DNA from: Sphaerisporangium siamense
Lineage (GTDB): Bacteria > Actinomycetota > Actinomycetes > Streptosporangiales > Streptosporangiaceae
Direction: 5' to 3'
NCBI RefSeq assembly: GCF_014205275.1
Contig: NZ_JACHND010000001.1
Coordinates: 4,216,001 to 4,280,000, forward strand
Length of the DNA stretch: 64,000 nucleotides
Positions 7,819-14,916 of the stretch are shown piece after piece. Both the position numbers and the translations under genes were made by a program. The notes under the pieces were generated by a model that had not been told where the DNA came from, did not search any database, and saw only the letters and a list, made by a program, of their open reading frames with translations. Position 1 is the first letter of the stretch. The number at the start of each line of letters is the position of its first letter.

Positions 7819-9845
7819 ACCGCGTCCGCGACGACGTAGCCGGTCGTGGACGTCCAGCGGCTGACACCGACCACGTCCCGCGCGCCCGCCGCGAGCGGGA
7901 AGACGCCGAGGTCGCGCCACCGGCCGCCGCCGGAGCGCTGGTCGACGGCGACGACCCGGTCGCCCGAGGCCGTGGCCACGATGTACGGCGTGGCGGAGTT
8001 GTAGCCGGGGTCGGCCGGGTACCGCGCCTCGACCCGGTAGGAGCCCGCCTCCGGCACCGTCACGCGGAACCACGCCGGGTCGCTCGCCGCGACGGGGCTC
8101 GCGAACCGGTAGTCCGCGCCGTACCGCTGGGACGAGTACGACGAGGTGCCCCAGGCGGCGCTCGCGGTGAAGCCCGGGCCGGCGTTGTCGACGACCACGC
8201 TGAACGGGGCGCCGGTCCCGGTCACCGTACGGCCGGGGCTCGCGGCGCTCTCGTGGTGGGTGCGGTCCAGGGCCGAGACGTAGTAGGTGGAGGTCCCGGT
8301 GGCCGAGGCGGTGGTGTCGGTGAACGTGGCCGCGCGGGTGGTGGCGAGCAGGTGCCGGGCGTCGGCGAACCGGCACGGGTCCGCGCCGGGGGAGCCGTCG
8401 ACCCGGTAGACGGCGTAGGAGGCCGTGGCCGCGGAGCCGGGCCGCCACGCCAGCGCGACGCCGCCCGCGACGCGCGCCGCCGAGGTGATCGACGGCGCCG
8501 ACGGCGCGGACGCCTGGCCGTACGCGGGCGCCAGCGCGGGCCTGGAGTAGTGGTCGGTCACGACGCGGCTCATCGCGCCGATGCGGTCGGCGCGGACGTC
8601 CTTGGCGCTGAAGTACACGTCGCCGAGGATCTCCGGGTGCTTCCGGTTCTCCAGCAGGTGGTTCGACAGCTCGGCCGGCTGCTGCCAGGCCGGGTCCTGC
8701 CCGGAGACCCCGGCGCGGTAGGCGGCCTGGCCGGCGTAGAGCTGGACGGGGGTGCCGCGCACGGTCTCCGCCCACCAGGCGGCGAGGACGGCGTAGTCGG
8801 CGGCGGGGAAGCCGATGTGCCAGTAGATCTGCGGCGCGATGTAGTCGATCCAGCCCTGCCGCACCCACAGCCGGGTGTCGGCGTAGATGGCGTCGTACGA
8901 CTGCAGGCCTGAGGTGCGCGAGCCGAGCGGGTCGGTGGAGGCGTTGCGCCAGATGCCGAAGGGGCTCACGCCGAACCGCACCCACGGCTTGGCCTGGTGG
9001 ACGCGCCCGCCGAGCTCGCGGATCAGCAGGTTGACGTTGTCGCGCCGCCAGTCGCCGATGTCGGTGTGGCCGCCGCCGTACCGCTCGAAGGCGTCCTGGT
9101 CGGGGATGGTCTCGCCGCTGACCGGATACGGGTAGAAGTAGTCGTCGAGGTGGACGGCGTCGATGTCGTAGCGGGTCACGGCGTCCATGACGGCGTTCTC
9201 GATGAAGCTCCGCACGGCGGGGATGCCGGGGTTGTAGTACATCTTGCCGCCGTAGGCGAAGCGCCAGTCAGGGTTGCGCCGCGCGGGGTGGTCCGCCGCC
9301 AGGCGGGTGGGGTCGATGTGGTTGGCGACGCGGTACGGGTTGAACCACGCGTGGAACTCCAGGTCGCGGGCGTGGGCCTCGGCGACCATGAAGGCCAGCG
9401 GGTCGTAGCCGGGGTCGGCGCCCTGGGTGCCGGTCAGCCACTCCGACCACGGCTCGTAGGGGGAGGGCCAGAACGCGTCGGCGGTCGGCCTGACCTGCAC
9501 GACGACGGCGTTCATGCGGTCGCGGACGGCGAGGTCGAGCCAGGCGCGGAACTCGGCCTGCTGGGCCGCCACGTCGAGCCCGGGGCGGCTCGGCCAGTCG
9601 ATGTTGGCGACGCTCGCCACCCACATGGCGCGCGCCCGGCGCTTGGGCGTGGCCGGGTCGGTGGGGCAGGACGTCTGCGGGGCGGGCGTGGCGGCGGCCG
9701 GGGGGCCGGGGGCGGCGTTCGCGGCGGCGGGGGTGAGGGCGCTGATGAGCACCAGGGTAAGCGCCGTCGCGGCGGCGCGGGCGAGACGCCGGTGGGCGGG
9801 GGCTGCGGCGGGCCGCCGGGCGCGGCTCGCTGGGTGGGGGGTCAC
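7800..9845 (-). CDS. Secreted GH10-like (GHL10/YngK) glycoside hydrolase
   Basis: The 681-residue protein begins with a signal peptide (basic start, hydrophobic core, ANA cleavage region near residue 45). A GHL10 catalytic domain follows (about 60-400), with the RAMWVASVANIDWPSRPG opening, FHAWFNPYRVANH, and the DAVHLDDYFYPYP strand that carries acidic active-site residues. A fibronectin-like region lies at about 440-540. The final 130 residues are a golvesin-like domain ending in VVADAVRVTKV. It probably attacks a cell-wall or environmental polysaccharide; the substrate is unknown. The divergent amidase shares the same terminal domain, so both may dock to the same envelope polymer. Confidence 0.85.
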   Translation of the reverse strand: MTPHPASRARRPAAAPAHRRLARAAATALTLVLISALTPAAANAAPGPPAAATPAPQTSCPTDPATPKRRARAMWVASVANIDWPSRPGLDVAAQQAEFRAWLDLAVRDRMNAVVVQVRPTADAFWPSPYEPWSEWLTGTQGADPGYDPLAFMVAEAHARDLEFHAWFNPYRVANHIDPTRLAADHPARRNPDWRFAYGGKMYYNPGIPAVRSFIENAVMDAVTRYDIDAVHLDDYFYPYPVSGETIPDQDAFERYGGGHTDIGDWRRDNVNLLIRELGGRVHQAKPWVRFGVSPFGIWRNASTDPLGSRTSGLQSYDAIYADTRLWVRQGWIDYIAPQIYWHIGFPAADYAVLAAWWAETVRGTPVQLYAGQAAYRAGVSGQDPAWQQPAELSNHLLENRKHPEILGDVYFSAKDVRADRIGAMSRVVTDHYSRPALAPAYGQASAPSAPSITSAARVAGGVALAWRPGSAATASYAVYRVDGSPGADPCRFADARHLLATTRAATFTDTTASATGTSTYYVSALDRTHHESAASPGRTVTGTGAPFSVVVDNAGPGFTASAAWGTSSYSSQRYGADYRFASPVAASDPAWFRVTVPEAGSYRVEARYPADPGYNSATPYIVATASGDRVVAVDQRSGGGRWRDLGVFPLAAGARDVVGVSRWTSTTGYVVADAVRVTKV

Positions 9846-10028
9846 GGAGATTATCTTCAGTGCCGATCAGGGTGAGCGCAATAGTCTTCAGCGTGTCGGT
9901 CAGGTTGATCTTGACCGACGGTCGGGTGGCCGGAAATCTTCGTGCAGGTGAAAAGTAATGTCAATCATCGACATTCGATCGAAGATTTTCTACTGTGCAG
10001 CCGTCGGCCCCTCCACTGAGGAGTTCTC
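9846..10028. promoter_or_regulatory. Divergent promoter region, hydrolase/amidase pair
   Basis: This 183-base gap is clearly AT-richer than its surroundings and separates two divergent secreted-enzyme genes, so it should hold both promoters. A GAGGAG-type ribosome site precedes the amidase ATG. No single -35/-10 pair stands out. Confidence 0.45.
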
Positions 10029-11546
10029 ATGACATCCCCCCACCCCCGGGCGACCACGGCGGCCGGCCGGCTGCTCACCGCCCTCCTCGCCTGCTCCTTC
10101 CTCGCCCTCGCCGTCAGCCCGGCTCACGCCGCCGCTCCCGTCTCCCTGGCGGACGCGTTCGCGCGCGCCGCCGCCGCGCACGAGGTGCCCCGCGACCTGC
10201 TCGTCGCCCTCGCCTACGCCGAGACCCACCTCGACGGCCACGGCGGCAGGCCCAGCGCCGACGGCGGGTACGGCGTCATGCACCTGGTCAGCAACCCCAC
10301 CACCCACACCCTCGAACGCGCGGCCGAACTCACCGGCCTGCCCGCGGACACGCTGCGCGCCGACACCGCGGCCAACGTCCTCGGCGGCGCCGCCGTCCTG
10401 CGTGCCCACGCCGACCGGGCCGGCCTTGACGCCGCGGCGCGCCGGGACATCGGACGCTGGTACCCGGCCGTGGCCGCGTACGCCGGCGCCTCGACTCCCG
10501 CGGTCGCCCGGCTCTACGCCGACGCCGTCTACGAGTTCCTCGGCCGCGGGATCAAGGCCGCCGGCGTGACCGTGGCCCCGCGGGAGGTCACCGCCGACCG
10601 CGGCGACTACACCCGCGCGCTCGACCTCAACGCGGCCGCCGCCCCCGACTACCCGGACGGGAGCTGGGTGGCGGCCGGTTCCGGCAACTACACCGCCTCC
10701 AGCCGTCCGTCGAGCTACGCCATCGACCGCGTGGTGATCCACATCACCCAGGGCTCGTACGCCGGCACGATCTCGTGGTTCCAGAACCCGAGCGCGCAGG
10801 TCTCCGCGCACTACGTGGTGCGTTCCTCCGACGGCGCCGTCACCCAGATGGTGCGCGACAAGGACGTCGCCTGGCACGCCGGGAACTGGGACTACAACAC
10901 CCGGTCCATCGGCATCGAACACGAGGGCTACGTCACCGACGCCTCCTGGTACACCGACGCGATGTACCGGGGCTCGGCGGCGCTGACCCGCTACATCTGC
11001 GACAAGTACGGCATCCCCAAGGACCGCGCCCACATCGTCGGGCACTCCGAGGTCCCCGGCGCCACCCACACCGACCCCGGCCCGTACTGGAACTGGACCA
11101 CCTACATGGGGTACGTGACCGGCGGCGGCGCCCCCTCCTGGTCGACGACGATCGACAACGCCACCGCGGGACGGTTCACCGCGAGCGCCGGCTGGGGCAC
11201 CTCCGCCTATTCGGCCCAGCGCCACGGCGCCGACTACCGCTTCGCCGCCCCCGTCGCGGCCGGCGACCCCGCCTGGTACAAGGCCGCCATCCCCGGCGCG
11301 GGTAGCTACCGCGTCGAGGTCTGGCACCCCGCCGACCCCGGCTACAACAGCTCCGCGCCGTACATCGTCGCGGCCTCGGGCGGCAACCAGACCGTCTACC
11401 TCGACCAGCGGACCGGCGGCGGGACGTGGCGGACCCTCGGCACCTTCACCCTCGCCGCCGGCGACCGTGACGTGGTCGCCGTGAGCCGGTGGACCGCGGG
11501 CACCGGCCTGGTCGTCGCCGACGCGGTGCGGATCTCGCGCGTCTGA
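10029..11546 (+). CDS. Secreted N-acetylmuramoyl-L-alanine amidase with lysozyme-like and golvesin-like domains
   Basis: The 505-residue protein starts with a signal peptide ending near AHA (about residue 35). Residues 40-180 resemble a lysozyme-like or transglycosylase fold (AYAETHLDG, GGYGVMHL). Residues about 230-365 are an Amidase_2 domain with the metal-ligand histidines in VIHITQG, the central IGIEHEG strand, and IVGHSEVPGATHTDPG. The final 130 residues are the golvesin-like domain also found on the divergent hydrolase. It should cut the amide bond between muramic acid and the stem peptide. Two catalytic folds plus a binding domain suggest a complete wall-remodelling or lytic enzyme. 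A T-tailed terminator follows. Confidence 0.88.
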   Translation: MTSPHPRATTAAGRLLTALLACSFLALAVSPAHAAAPVSLADAFARAAAAHEVPRDLLVALAYAETHLDGHGGRPSADGGYGVMHLVSNPTTHTLERAAELTGLPADTLRADTAANVLGGAAVLRAHADRAGLDAAARRDIGRWYPAVAAYAGASTPAVARLYADAVYEFLGRGIKAAGVTVAPREVTADRGDYTRALDLNAAAAPDYPDGSWVAAGSGNYTASSRPSSYAIDRVVIHITQGSYAGTISWFQNPSAQVSAHYVVRSSDGAVTQMVRDKDVAWHAGNWDYNTRSIGIEHEGYVTDASWYTDAMYRGSAALTRYICDKYGIPKDRAHIVGHSEVPGATHTDPGPYWNWTTYMGYVTGGGAPSWSTTIDNATAGRFTASAGWGTSAYSAQRHGADYRFAAPVAAGDPAWYKAAIPGAGSYRVEVWHPADPGYNSSAPYIVAASGGNQTVYLDQRTGGGTWRTLGTFTLAAGDRDVVAVSRWTAGTGLVVADAVRISRV

Positions 11547-11569
11547 CCCGCCCGCGCACCCTCGAATAC

Positions 11570-11609
11570 GGCACGACCCACGTCGCAGGCGTGGGCCGTG
11601 CCATCTTTT
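11570..11609 (+). terminator. Rho-independent terminator after the amidase gene
   Basis: A 13-base stem (GGCACGACCCACG with CGTGGGCCGTGCC, one mismatch, 7-base loop) is followed at once by ATCTTTT. This is the clearest intrinsic terminator in the window. It isolates the upstream gene from the apoprotein gene. Confidence 0.8.
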
Positions 11610-11837
11610 GGGCCCCGGCCCAATACGAGCTCACACCGGTTTCCCATTCCGTGACCGCGCCGGTACCGCCGGTAGCGCATACACCATGTGTATCGGGTTC
11701 GCCACCCTCCGGTTGACAATTAGTTGCCGATCGGCTGACAACATGCTGAATCCGAACCCTCTGTGCCGGACTCCCGCAATGACTCATAGTTTGTATTGCA
11801 AGTCATTGACCAACCCCACCGAATAAGGGAGACGGAA
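11610..11837 (+). promoter_or_regulatory. Promoter region of the apoprotein gene
   Basis: This leader is AT-richer than its surroundings. A perfect TTGACA lies at 11713-11718, but no good TANNNT element sits 17-19 bases downstream. AAGGGAGA precedes the ATG at 11838. Because a terminator closes the upstream gene, transcription of the apoprotein must start here. Confidence 0.4.
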
Positions 11838-12266
11838 ATGAAGAAGGCTGGAATCCTCGCGAAGCTCGGTGTCGGCGCCGCCCTGGCGTTCGGTGTGGCC
11901 GCCGCGATGGCGCCCGGCGCCCAGGCCGCGGCGCCGTCCTTCACCGCGAGCCCGAACACGGGTCTGAGCGACGGTTCCGTCGTCACGGTGTCGGTCTCCG
12001 GCGCCGCGGCGAACGAGACCTACAGCATCGCCGAGTGCGCCGACCTGGCGGCCGGCGTCCTGGCCTGTGACGAGACCAGTGGCGCGTCGTTCACCACGGA
12101 CGCGAACGGCTCCGCCACCTTCCCGTTGACGGTGCGCAAGACCTTCGAGGGCAAGACCTACGAGGGCACCACCGTCGGCACCGCGAACTGCGCGGTCGAC
12201 GCCTGCTACCTCGGCGCCGGCAACAACAACCTGGTTCTCGGCCAGGTGGCGCTCTCCTTCAACTGA
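11838..12266 (+). CDS. Neocarzinostatin-family enediyne apoprotein
   Basis: The 142-residue precursor has a signal peptide with cleavage expected after AQA (residue 30), leaving about 112 residues. That is the size of mature neocarzinostatin. The mature start (AAPSFTASPNTGLSDGSVV), the first Cys pair (CADLAAGVLAC), the TADANGSA-like turn (TTDANGSATFPLTVRKTFEG), the second Cys pair (CAVDAC) and the terminal VALSFN all follow the family in order. Members are secreted seven-strand beta-sandwiches with two disulfides that hold and stabilise a nine-membered enediyne chromophore, and protect the producer. With a PKSE 38 kb away, it points to a chromoprotein-type enediyne. Orphan homologues exist, so the link to this cluster is inferred. 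Confidence 0.9.
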   Translation: MKKAGILAKLGVGAALAFGVAAAMAPGAQAAAPSFTASPNTGLSDGSVVTVSVSGAAANETYSIAECADLAAGVLACDETSGASFTTDANGSATFPLTVRKTFEGKTYEGTTVGTANCAVDACYLGAGNNNLVLGQVALSFN

Positions 12267-12319
12267 GCCGCGTGCGGGCAAGGTAACCCGATTCGCGGGT
12301 GAGCCCGCGTGGCGAGACC

Positions 12320-12377
12320 GGCCGCGCCGGCCGTGCCGTCCCCATCGTGGCGGGGAACGGTACGGCCCGGCGCGGCC
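12320..12377 (+). terminator. Long hairpin after the apoprotein gene
   Basis: About 24 bases on each side (starting GGCCGCGCCGG, ending CGGCGCGGCC) pair with few interruptions around a 7-base loop. There is no T-tract. It should end or attenuate the apoprotein transcript and may stabilise its 3' end. Confidence 0.65.
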
Positions 12378-12559
12378 TCGTCGCGTTCCGGGGCGGCGCC
12401 GGGCGGCCGGAAAATGCAATGCGCCGGTGAATATCGGCGGTTATAATGGGTATGGACAACCTTCACGTAAGAGTCCGGCTCCTGGCCGTGGCGTGAATTT
12501 CACGGTGTCCGACAATGGACTGTGAATACCGCGCGGTCCTTTTGTCAAGGGAGACGGGC

Positions 12560-13102
12560 ATGGACGAGCGGCGGCTGGTGAAGGTTTCCAAATACCTGTC
12601 CAGACACCTGCGGCATTCGCCCGGCCGCATCGGCGTCGAGCTGGACGCCCAGGGCTGGGTGCCCGTCGGCACGCTGCTGGAGGCCGCCGCCGCCCACGGC
12701 TTCCCGATCACGCGCGACGAACTGGAGCGGGTGGTCGCCGAGAACGACAAGCGGCGGTTCGAGATCGCGGGGGAGCGCATCCGCGCCGCGCAGGGCCACT
12801 CGGTGCCCGTGGATCTCGCCCTCCCGCCCGCCACCCCGCCCCCGTACCTCTACCACGGCACCGTCGCCCGCGCCGTCGCGGCCATCCGCGCCGAGGGGCT
12901 CCGGGCGATGAGCCGCCACGACGTCCACCTGTCGCCCGACCGTGAGACCGCCGCCCGGGTCGGGGCCAGGCGCGGCAGTCCGGTCGTCCTGAGCGTCGAC
13001 GCCGCGGCGATGCGCGCGGCGGGGCACGAGTTCCGGGTCAGCGCCAACGGCGTGTGGCTGGTCGCTCACGTTCCGCCGGGATTCATCCGCTTCCCCGGCT
13101 GA
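12560..13102 (+). CDS. kptA: RNA 2'-phosphotransferase (KptA/Tpt1)
   Basis: The 180-residue protein has the KptA layout: N-terminal KVSKYLSRHLRHSP, the DELERVVAENDKRRFEI helix, IRAAQGHS (the RxxxGHS motif), YHGT, and the C-terminal SANGVWLV block. These supply the Arg-His-Arg-Arg set that transfers an RNA 2'-phosphate to NAD+, giving ADP-ribose 1'',2''-cyclic phosphate. In bacteria the natural substrate is unclear; RNA repair and ADP-ribosylation of RNA ends have been proposed. The ATG at 12560 follows AAGGGAGA. A link to enediyne self-protection cannot be shown. Confidence 0.9.
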   Translation: MDERRLVKVSKYLSRHLRHSPGRIGVELDAQGWVPVGTLLEAAAAHGFPITRDELERVVAENDKRRFEIAGERIRAAQGHSVPVDLALPPATPPPYLYHGTVARAVAAIRAEGLRAMSRHDVHLSPDRETAARVGARRGSPVVLSVDAAAMRAAGHEFRVSANGVWLVAHVPPGFIRFPG

Positions 13103-13128
13103 GCCGTCCTCCCAGGCGCGGTTCTACC

Positions 13129-14259
13129 ATGGGAAGGTGTGACGCCGATCTCGTGACCGTGGCCCTCTGCGGTGACGTCATGCTCGGCAGGGGCGTCGAC
13201 CAGATCTTGCCGCACCCCGGCGACCCCGCCCTGCGCGAGCCGTCCGTCCGCGACGCCCGCGCCTACGTCGGCCTCGCCGAGGGCGTGAACGGCCCGATCC
13301 CCTGCCCTGTGCCGTTCACCTGGCCCTGGGGCGACGCCCTGCGGGTGCTGCGCGAGGCCGCCGTGCGCGTGGTCAACCTGGAGACCAGCGTCACCAGCGG
13401 CGGCGAATACTCTCCCGGCAAGGTCATCCATTATCGGATGCATCCCGCCAACCTGCCCTGCCTGGCGGCGGCCTGGCCGGACGTCTGCGTGCTCGCCAAC
13501 AACCACGTGCTCGACTTCGGCCGCCACGGCCTGGAGGAGACGCTCGGCGCCCTCGCCGGCGCGGGCCTGTCCGTGGCGGGCGCCGGGCGCGACGAGCGGG
13601 AGGCGCGGCGTCCGGCGATCGTCCCCGCGGGCGGGGGCAGGGTGCTCGTGTTCGCCGCCGGCACCGAGTCCAGCGGCGTCCCCGCGGACTGGGCGGCCAC
13701 CTCCGAACGCTCCGGCGTGGACCTGCTCCCCGACCTGTCGGAGGCCACCGCGGCCGAGGTCACCGCCCGCGTGCGGCGTGCCAAGCGGCCCGGCGACATC
13801 GCGGTGGTGTCCCTCCACTGGGGGTCGAACTGGGGGTACCACGTCCCGGCGTGCCGGATCCGCTTCGCGCACATGCTGATCGACGGCGGCGCCGACATCG
13901 TGCACGGCCACTCCTCCCACCACCCCCGGCCGGTGGAGGTGTACCAGGGCAAGCTCGTGCTGTACGGCTGCGGTGACCTCATCGACGACTACGAAGGCAT
14001 CCCCGGGTACGAGCGGTTCCGCGACGACCTGAGGCTCGTGTACCTGGCCTCGGTCGACCCGGCGTCGGGCCTGCTGGCCGGCCTGCGTCTCGTCCCCCTC
14101 GCCGCCCGCCGGATGCGCCTGGAACGGGCCGGGCCGGAGGACCGCGCCTGGCTGCGCCAGGTGCTGGAAGAGGTCAGTCGCGAGCTCGGCGAGGAGACCG
14201 GGGCGGCGGCGCCGCGGATCGGGCAGGAGGAGGACGGCGACCTGGTCCTGCGCTGGTGA
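13129..14259 (+). CDS. CapA-family metallophosphatase-like protein
   Basis: The 376-residue protein has the PGA_cap/CapA fold signatures: ALCGDVMLGRG near the N-terminus, VVNLETSVT, LANNHVLDFG, VVSLHWG, and GADIVHGHSSHHPRPVE. The Asp, Asn and His residues match a calcineurin-like dinuclear metal site. Such proteins are linked to poly-gamma-glutamate capsule synthesis, but many actinomycete copies stand alone and are uncharacterised. There is no signal peptide. The start is uncertain: ATG 13129 has a weak ribosome site, and GTG 13153 would remove eight residues. Confidence 0.82.
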   Translation: MGRCDADLVTVALCGDVMLGRGVDQILPHPGDPALREPSVRDARAYVGLAEGVNGPIPCPVPFTWPWGDALRVLREAAVRVVNLETSVTSGGEYSPGKVIHYRMHPANLPCLAAAWPDVCVLANNHVLDFGRHGLEETLGALAGAGLSVAGAGRDEREARRPAIVPAGGGRVLVFAAGTESSGVPADWAATSERSGVDLLPDLSEATAAEVTARVRRAKRPGDIAVVSLHWGSNWGYHVPACRIRFAHMLIDGGADIVHGHSSHHPRPVEVYQGKLVLYGCGDLIDDYEGIPGYERFRDDLRLVYLASVDPASGLLAGLRLVPLAARRMRLERAGPEDRAWLRQVLEEVSRELGEETGAAAPRIGQEEDGDLVLRW

Positions 14260-14283
14260 GCGCCGCGCCGGCGCCCTGACCGC

Positions 14284-14709
14284 TCAGGCCGGTTCCTCGT
14301 CGAGGCCGCCGGCGAGGACGCGGGCGGCGGCGGTGTCGTCCTCGCCCATGCCCGAGTAGCCGTCGCGCCGGTGCCGCTCGGCCTGGTCGTCGATCCAACG
14401 GGTGTGCGCCTCCCAGGCGGCCTGCTTGCTGGTGCCGAGGGCGGCGCCGATCTGCGACCAGGAGGCGCCCGAGGCGCGCGCGGCCCGGACGGCGAGCTGA
14501 CGCCCGTACCCCGCCTTCCTCGCGATCACCTCCCCGAGGGCGAGCACCTCCAGGGCCTCCTCACGGGTGAGAGGCGGAGGCGCGTCCGGGTCCGGGAGGT
14601 CGTCCTCGCCGACGGGGGCGGAGAGCGCCTCGCGGGCGCGTAGATCGTCGTAGCGGGCGGTGGCGCTGACGAGCGTGAACCGCTTTTCGAGATCTTCAGG
14701 AGTGACCAT
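14284..14709 (-). CDS. Small helix-turn-helix protein
   Basis: The 141-residue protein has an acidic middle region, then AGYGRQLAVRAARASGASWSQIG. The last part, with ALGTSKQAAWEAH, resembles a resolvase/sigma-type helix-turn-helix. It is probably a DNA-binding regulator. The ATG at 14709 lies only 14 bases from a large perfect inverted repeat, which suggests the protein controls its own promoter. This protein type recurs in actinomycetes without a known function. Confidence 0.6.
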   Translation of the reverse strand: MVTPEDLEKRFTLVSATARYDDLRAREALSAPVGEDDLPDPDAPPPLTREEALEVLALGEVIARKAGYGRQLAVRAARASGASWSQIGAALGTSKQAAWEAHTRWIDDQAERHRRDGYSGMGEDDTAAARVLAGGLDEEPA

Positions 14710-14722
14710 GACCCGAGTATCC

Positions 14723-14758
14723 GCGTCAAGCCACCCTGACGTCAAGATGGCTTGACGC
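14723..14758. promoter_or_regulatory. Perfect 11-base inverted repeat, likely operator
   Basis: GCGTCAAGCCA and TGGCTTGACGC flank a 14-base centre that contains the palindrome TGACGTCA. TCAAG half-sites occur three times. The element sits immediately upstream of the helix-turn-helix gene, overlapping where its promoter or leader must be. Autoregulation is the simplest reading. Confidence 0.6.
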
Positions 14759-14916
14759 TACGACCATGCGCACAACAGGACGAGTGGACGGAAGAGGGCG
14801 CCCCGGCCTCCGGACGGTACGGGGCGGATGACCGGAGGGCCCGGGTCGGGAAGGGGGGGACGGGTGAGGGTGCCTGGGTTCGGGACAGTACGAGGCAGGT
14901 GACCGGCGGGTCCGGC

